Shown: piece by piece, positions 59,926 through 64,000 of the stretch
Position numbering within the stretch: position 1 is the first letter of the stretch
Layout: the number at the start of each line of letters is the position of its first letter
From: Methylobacillus flagellatus
GTDB lineage: Bacteria; Pseudomonadota; Gammaproteobacteria; Burkholderiales; Methylophilaceae
NCBI RefSeq assembly: GCF_005502435.1
Contig: NZ_SCOU01000001.1
Coordinates: forward strand, 1-64,000
Length of the DNA stretch: 64,000 nucleotides
Reading direction: 5' to 3'
Program-made: the position numbers and the translations under genes
Notes under the pieces: generated by a model
Databases searched by the model: none
Seen by the model: only the letters and a program-made list of their open reading frames with translations
Told to the model about the DNA's origin: nothing

Positions 59926-61428
59926 TTAATTACAAGCGCTGACCTGATTGGTTGATAGATCGACTTCGTAGCAGCCACGAAAGTCCTTGAACGGTTTTAC
60001 TGTCGGTAAACCATTATTGGCGAGGGGGCCTAACTCACTGCCTGGCGCACCGAATACATTTTCCGGGCCAGATTTATTCATGCGGCCAGGGTTGTAGTAA
60101 TAGGCAAGATTGTCGAGGTTGTCGAGTTGCGCATTACCGAACGAGACGAACGAGTCAAACACATAGCGATAGCGGGTGTGTACGCGCAAGTTTCGCAGAT
60201 TCTCCGTTGCGATGACGTTACCCATTCCGTCATAGCAGCTTTCCGTCATGTTGCCTGTGCTAGCGAAACCGGCATTGTTGCACTCGATCTGGAAGGTTGG
60301 CCTGAATTCAGGCTCAGCAGTAGTTGAGTTCTCGTTATTTCCAAAGAAATAATAACCACTGACCGGTCTGGCAGCATCGTTGTCGCGGTCGGGGCAGCCT
60401 TCTGCATCCGGGTCGTCACTCAAACACAGTTTGCCCGGTGGTTTCATTACCCATTCGCCATTCTCGCAGCTGCGATCCAGTGAGTAATCATTACCCTCCA
60501 GACAGACACGGGTATTGAGAGAGAACATGGCCTGGTTGAGTTTGGGTAGGCCGGGTACGTTCAGTTCAGGCTGGTTCTTATCGAAATATCCACCAATCAA
60601 GATGCTGAGTCGACTTTGATTGCCTCGCTCATCATCAAATCCGACACAGCTTTCACTGTCGACCGGCAAGGGGTTGAATAAGTAGATCTGGTCATCACCG
60701 TCTTCATAATAAGCCTCGTAGCGAACTGGATCGACATAGCGGTTAGGTAAGCCATCATCGTAGCTGTCGCCTACACATTGAGGGCGCGACATGCCGAGGT
60801 TTGTTACAGGGTCATGGTCGGCCAGGCTAAGCGGTATGGACAGAAACGCCAAACGTGTTCTTTGTTGCTCAAGCAGTTCTATTTTTTTGTTATAAATCTC
60901 ACCATCGCCAGGATCAATAATGGATCGAGGACTTACTAGCCGAGGAGGTCCAGAGTTGGGGTAGTTGTCGTAGTCAATATTATCGGCTGACACTAATAAA
61001 TCATTGATTAATTGTATGTTTAAGTCGTCCCTGTCTATAAACCCATCGTTGTTTACATCAATCCCAACCAGTTCCTGCGCAACCATGGTCAGGAAATTTT
61101 CCTGGTTGTCCTCAATAAGGTTATGGTCCCGGTCACTACCGTCTGGCTCAAGCGTATTCAGCTCATTTTCCAAGTCTTCAATATTGTCAACGATGACTTG
61201 TATTTCATCAGATGTTGCGTTCAGATTCGTAGCGTTTGCATAAACAAAGTCGTTTATCCCGGATTTTGCAGCATCCGTTGTTTTGTACGAGCTGAATCCT
61301 GCCGAAGACAGCTCCACGGCGCCGAATAAAAACAGAAAACCGATGATCAGTATGATGGCGTATTCCACCATGGCCTGACCATGCTGGGAGCTGCGCTTGC
61401 GATGGTTGATAAGCTGAGCCGTGATCAT
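59926..61428 (-). CDS. Large TadE-like pseudopilin with EF-hand-like loop
   Basis: It is 500 residues from MITAQLINHRKR; a longer frame runs into the next gene and was rejected. The N-terminus has a type IV-like class III signal: basic residues, then HGQAMVEYAIILIIGFLFLF with glycine before the mature end and glutamate at +5, as processed by TadV-type peptidases. The rest is a long hydrophilic exported domain, Asp/Asn-rich with many paired cysteines. A calcium-binding EF-hand/dockerin-like loop, DVNNDGFIDRDD, lies near residues 122-133. Typical TadE/TadF proteins are about 150-200 residues. The DNA is clearly more AT-rich than its neighbours. It could be a tip or minor pilin adhesin. Confidence 0.8.
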   Translation of the reverse strand: MITAQLINHRKRSSQHGQAMVEYAIILIIGFLFLFGAVELSSAGFSSYKTTDAAKSGINDFVYANATNLNATSDEIQVIVDNIEDLENELNTLEPDGSDRDHNLIEDNQENFLTMVAQELVGIDVNNDGFIDRDDLNIQLINDLLVSADNIDYDNYPNSGPPRLVSPRSIIDPGDGEIYNKKIELLEQQRTRLAFLSIPLSLADHDPVTNLGMSRPQCVGDSYDDGLPNRYVDPVRYEAYYEDGDDQIYLFNPLPVDSESCVGFDDERGNQSRLSILIGGYFDKNQPELNVPGLPKLNQAMFSLNTRVCLEGNDYSLDRSCENGEWVMKPPGKLCLSDDPDAEGCPDRDNDAARPVSGYYFFGNNENSTTAEPEFRPTFQIECNNAGFASTGNMTESCYDGMGNVIATENLRNLRVHTRYRYVFDSFVSFGNAQLDNLDNLAYYYNPGRMNKSGPENVFGAPGSELGPLANNGLPTVKPFKDFRGCYEVDLSTNQVSACN

Positions 61429-61438
61429 GCGTGTGGTT

Positions 61439-62134
61439 TCAGGCCGCTGCCGATTTTGCCGCACGTTGCACCACGGTCAGCATCTGTTCGCGGGTATCGC
61501 GCCAGGTGTCGCTGTGTTCACACTGGGCGTATTCATTGAAGTAGGGGCCACCCGAGGTGAAGTGCACCAGTGCGGCATTCGGGTCTGGCGGGGTGTAGCC
61601 CACCAGATGGTTCCAGCGTTGCGGCAGGGCGCCGATCTCGGCGTCGTCTGCCAGCCACTTGAACTGGTGCAGTTCCAGGCCGCTGGCCGTGTTGACGTAA
61701 TCCGGGGTGAGCTGCTTGCAGCGCGCATTGTTGAACAGCATCACGCTGGACCAGTTCTTCTTTTGGTATTTGGTTTGGACTGCGCCCAGGAACTTGGTGT
61801 CTTCACGCGGTTTGTGGTCGTGTTGCACACATTGCACCGCATAGCGCTCATCGCGCATCGCCCACAGTTGTGCGATGTCGTCCTGCATCAGCATGTCGCA
61901 GTCCATGAAGATGCTCCAGCCTTCATAACCGGACAGGTAAGGCACCAGAAAGCGCGAGAACGAGAATTCGGTGGATTGCAGCGGGTTCAACTCGCGTCGG
62001 TAGATGCCTTTCAACTGCGATAGCATCACCGGTGCGATGCACACGGGCTCGCTGGCACGCTGATGGATGCTGTGGGACAGCACCGCAAAGGCGGCGGTTT
62101 CGCGCGGGTCAAAGCCGATGAAGACACGGATCAT
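61439..62134 (-). CDS. Nucleotide-diphospho-sugar glycosyltransferase, GT8-like
   Basis: A 231-residue protein from MIRVFIGFDPRE; a TTG start at 62149 is less likely. It shows the GT-A signs of a small glycosyltransferase: IRVFIGFDPRETAAFAVLSH in part, TEFSFSRFLVPYL, the metal-binding DxD in FMDCDMLM, SSVMLFNNARC, and VHFTSGGPYF. It resembles a family of sugar transferases found in polysaccharide clusters. The acceptor is unknown. Lies directly before the pseudopilin gene in transcription order (gap of 10 bases), and after the WecE-type gene; pilin glycosylation is conceivable but not shown. Confidence 0.78.
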   Translation of the reverse strand: MIRVFIGFDPRETAAFAVLSHSIHQRASEPVCIAPVMLSQLKGIYRRELNPLQSTEFSFSRFLVPYLSGYEGWSIFMDCDMLMQDDIAQLWAMRDERYAVQCVQHDHKPREDTKFLGAVQTKYQKKNWSSVMLFNNARCKQLTPDYVNTASGLELHQFKWLADDAEIGALPQRWNHLVGYTPPDPNAALVHFTSGGPYFNEYAQCEHSDTWRDTREQMLTVVQRAAKSAAA

Positions 62135-62204
62135 GCTGATTCTGCTCAAGATAAGCTAACAGGCATTCGGTGCAATAAATATGCCGTGGCATTAAAGCAT
62201 TGCA

Positions 62205-62245
62205 AGCGCTTGTTTTGCATGGCGATATGTCGCGATACAAGCGCT
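62205..62245. repeat. Nested palindrome between glycosyltransferase and aminotransferase genes
   Basis: Outer arms AGCGCTTGT/ACAAGCGCT (62205-62213, 62237-62245) enclose a second perfect dyad GCGATATGTCGC (62222-62233). It lies in the 181-base gap upstream of the glycosyltransferase start. Confidence 0.8.
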
Positions 62246-62259
62246 AATGGCAAAACTGG

Positions 62260-62362
62260 TGGTTGTAGTGAACCGGATATCTGGTTGTTTATAGCCATCA
62301 CTGCCATCTTTGTGCCTAATGTTGCGCATGGATTAACCCGTTTGGGTTGTTTTTAACAGCCA
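62260..62362. promoter_or_regulatory. Three operator-like palindromes matching those near rcpA
   Basis: TGGTTGTAGTGAACCG (62260-62275) and TGGTTGTTTATAGCCA (62282-62297) are spaced 22 bp start to start, and TTGTTTTTAACAGCCA lies at 62347-62362 inside the 3' end of the aminotransferase gene. The last is preceded by AACCCGTTTGGGTT, a hairpin leading into a T-run. The motif and the 22-bp spacing match the pair before rcpA. Confidence 0.42.
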
Positions 62363-63497
62363 ATGTTGTGTCGGCGACGTTGAGGCTCACCGCGTCGATC
62401 ACGCGTTCCAGTTCGGCGTGCATGCCCACCCACATCGGCAGGCGTACCAGACGTTCCGAGAGTTGTTCGGTATGCGTCAGCTGGCCATGACAACGCGCAT
62501 ATTTTTTGCCTGCTGGCGCATTGTGTAGCGGCACGTAATGGAACACCGGGTGGATATGCAAGGCCTTGAGCTGATCGATCAGCTGTGTACGCTGCTCCAG
62601 TGAGTTGAGCAGCAGGTAATACATGTGCCCATTTTGCTTGCAGTGAGCAGGAATGACGGGGCGGCGCAGCAGGCCAGCCTGTTCCAGTGGCGACAGGGCG
62701 TAGTGGTAATGCTGCCACTGTTCCATGCGTGTCTTGGTGATGTCTTCGGCGTTCTCCAGCTGTGCCCACAAAAAAGCGGCGATGAGTTCGCCCGGCAGGT
62801 AGGAGGAGCCGATATCCACCCAGCTGTATTTATCCACTTCGCCACGGAAGAACTGGCTGCGATTGGTGCCTTTCTCGCGGATGATCTCGGCGCGCTCGAT
62901 AAAACGGCTGTCGTTGATCAACAGTGCGCCGCCTTCGCCGGAGATCACGTTCTTGGTCTCGTGAAAGGAATAGGTGCCCATGTGGCCTATGCTGCCTAGT
63001 GGCCTGCCTTTGTAGCTGGCCATCACGCCTTGCGCGGCGTCCTCGATCACCAGCAGCCCGTGACGGTTGGCGATGTCCATGATGGTATCCATCTCGCAGC
63101 CCACGCCTGCGTAATGCACCGGCACGATGGCGCGGGTCCTGGGCGTGATGGCAGCTTCGATCAGGCGCTCGTCGATGTTGAGCGTATCCGGGCGTATGTC
63201 CACAAACACCGGCACACCGCCACGCAGCACGAAGGCATTGGCGGTGGAGACAAAGGTGTATGAGGGCATGATGACTTCGTCCCCCGGCTGGATGTCAGCC
63301 AGGATGGCGGCCATTTCCAGTGCGGCGGTACAGGAGTGGGTGAGCAAGGCTTTCTTGCTGCCCGTACGCGCCTCCAGCCATTGGTGGCAGCGCTTGGTGT
63401 AAGGCCCATCCCCCGCCAGCATGCCGTTGAAGTGTGCTTCGGCGATATAGAACAGCTCTTTGCCTGTCATGTACGGTTTGTTGAACGGGATCTTCAT
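62316..63497 (-). CDS. dTDP-4-amino-4,6-dideoxygalactose transaminase-like (WecE/RffA)
   Basis: A 393-residue DegT/DnrJ/EryC1-family PLP aminotransferase. MKIPFNKPYMTGKELFYI and LLTHSCTAALEMAAIL are close to E. coli WecE (RffA), which makes TDP-Fuc4N for enterobacterial common antigen. The PLP lysine is in SFHETKNVISGEGGA near residue 181, with IEDAAQ before it. It supplies an amino sugar for a surface glycan. The start overlaps the methyltransferase stop as ATGA; a GTG nine bases upstream was rejected. The C-terminal 30 residues are extra and poorly conserved. Confidence 0.88.
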   Translation of the reverse strand: MKIPFNKPYMTGKELFYIAEAHFNGMLAGDGPYTKRCHQWLEARTGSKKALLTHSCTAALEMAAILADIQPGDEVIMPSYTFVSTANAFVLRGGVPVFVDIRPDTLNIDERLIEAAITPRTRAIVPVHYAGVGCEMDTIMDIANRHGLLVIEDAAQGVMASYKGRPLGSIGHMGTYSFHETKNVISGEGGALLINDSRFIERAEIIREKGTNRSQFFRGEVDKYSWVDIGSSYLPGELIAAFLWAQLENAEDITKTRMEQWQHYHYALSPLEQAGLLRRPVIPAHCKQNGHMYYLLLNSLEQRTQLIDQLKALHIHPVFHYVPLHNAPAGKKYARCHGQLTHTEQLSERLVRLPMWVGMHAELERVIDAVSLNVADTTLAVKNNPNGLIHAQH

Positions 63498-64000
63498 CGC
63501 TGGCACTCCATTATCCAGTGGGTATAGGGGATCCAGCGCCGGTGTTTGACTTCACCACGCTGTTGGCGGAACACGCTGTTGGCGACGGCCTGATAAGCAG
63601 CCGATGTGCGTACGTTCTGGCCGCGGTCACGCCGGATCAGATAGCGCGCCACTGGATGCTGGCCGTGGGCATAGCAAGGGTCTATGGTGATCAGGCGGCC
63701 ACCAGGCTTGAGTGCCGCATGGGCGAGCTGCATCAACTGGTGTGCTTGTGCATCGTCCAGGTGATGCAGCACACCAAACGCCAGCACCAGATCGAACTGC
63801 TCGATGTCAGCCAGTGTGGTCTGCTCCACCATGGCACAAGAGAAGCGGCCCTGTGTGGCGTAGCGACGACGCGCTTCGGCGATATAACGCGGGCTGGGAT
63901 CAAAGCCGTGGTAGTCGATATCGGGCAGGAAATCGAGGATGCGTGCGGTACCACAGCCTATGTCCAGCATGCGATGGCCAGCGGCAGGGCGCAGATACCG
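63494..64000 (-). CDS. Class I SAM-dependent methyltransferase (5' end outside window)
   Basis: The frame is open to the right edge, so the first ATG in view at 63970 is internal or a late start. It shows SAM motif I as RMLDIGCGTARILDF, an acidic residue in YHGFDPSP, VLAFGVLHHLDDAQAH (motif IV/post-motif area) and LKPGGRLITIDPCY. This is the UbiE/Methyltransf_11 type. Linked to amino-sugar and glycosyl transferase genes, it may methylate a surface sugar or lipid; the substrate is unknown. About 168 residues are visible. Confidence 0.82.
   Translation of the reverse strand, partial: RYLRPAAGHRMLDIGCGTARILDFLPDIDYHGFDPSPRYIAEARRRYATQGRFSCAMVEQTTLADIEQFDLVLAFGVLHHLDDAQAHQLMQLAHAALKPGGRLITIDPCYAHGQHPVARYLIRRDRGQNVRTSAAYQAVANSVFRQQRGEVKHRRWIPYTHWIMECQR

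Overview
The window looks like the chromosome of a methylotrophic betaproteobacterium of the Methylophilaceae type (Methylovorus, Methylophilus or Methylobacillus-like). The strongest evidence is the coexistence of the ribulose monophosphate (RuMP) formaldehyde-fixation genes (transaldolase, 3-hexulose-6-phosphate synthase, 6-phospho-3-hexuloisomerase) with a nearly complete tetrahydromethanopterin (H4MPT)-linked formaldehyde oxidation module: the four-subunit formyltransferase/hydrolase complex, MtdB, Mch, a Fae homologue, and genes for making H4MPT and a methanofuran-like cofactor. No rRNA, tRNA, CRISPR array or intact insertion sequence was recognised. Both edges cut genes (an RTX protein at the left, a SAM methyltransferase at the right).

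Layout. (1) 1-10.2 kb: a type I secretion locus: the 3' part of an RTX Ca-binding protein, a 0.9-kb island of duplicated palindromic repeats, two tandem type I ABC permease/ATPases, a HlyD adaptor and a TolC-like channel with an unusual 260-residue Pro/Ala/Glu/Val/Gln-rich tail. (2) 10.3-16.5 kb, minus strand: a TPR O-GlcNAc-transferase-like protein, the tRNA-modifying rhodanese TrhO, an OmpA-type lipoprotein, a membrane c-type cytochrome and a glycosyltransferase. (3) 16.5-22.7 kb, minus: a membrane alpha/beta-hydrolase-like protein with a 15-bp minisatellite at its start, behind fhcC, fhcD, fhcA and fhcB. (4) 23.0-29.9 kb: a glycine-zipper lipoprotein-like gene, then the plus-strand run mptG, mtdB, ATP-grasp, mch, RimK-like ATP-grasp, CitG-like. 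(5) 30.6-34.0 kb: tal, hxlA, hxlB and a fae homologue, separated by hairpins and terminators. (6) 34.0-39.9 kb: a cofactor cluster (HisA-like, MfnD-like, MfnF-like, pabB, MfnE-like, pterin dehydratase, Mth938-domain protein) in which neighbouring genes overlap. (7) 39.9-45.3 kb: alaA-like aminotransferase, hom, thrC and thyA; a small GIY-YIG gene bracketed by inverted palindromic repeats sits between hom and thrC. (8) 45.7-61.4 kb: a Tad (Flp) pilus locus (rcpA, tadD-like, tadZ, tadA, tadB, tadC) that runs with overlapping or nearly touching genes into a DUF192 protein and two ABC-2 type exporters separated by an alpha/beta-hydrolase-like protein that appears to lack its nucleophile serine. 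Converging on it from the right are rcpC and a large TadE-like pseudopilin with an EF-hand-like loop. (9) 61.4-64 kb, minus: a glycosyltransferase, a WecE-type sugar aminotransferase and a methyltransferase.

How the genes work together. Formaldehyde made from methanol or methylamine can be assimilated through HxlA/HxlB/transaldolase or oxidised to formate through Fae-type, MtdB, Mch and Fhc steps; the biosynthetic clusters supply H4MPT (MptG, pABA from PabB, glutamyl-ligase-type ATP-grasps) and a methanofuran-like prosthetic group (MfnD/E/F homologues). The Tad and type I loci build surface structures. The most unusual candidates are the Tad pilus/dual-exporter/pseudohydrolase operon, the GIY-YIG gene with its flanking covarying hairpins, and a 16-bp operator-like palindrome repeated on both sides of the Tad region. 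All functional assignments are from reading motifs and context; no database search was run.
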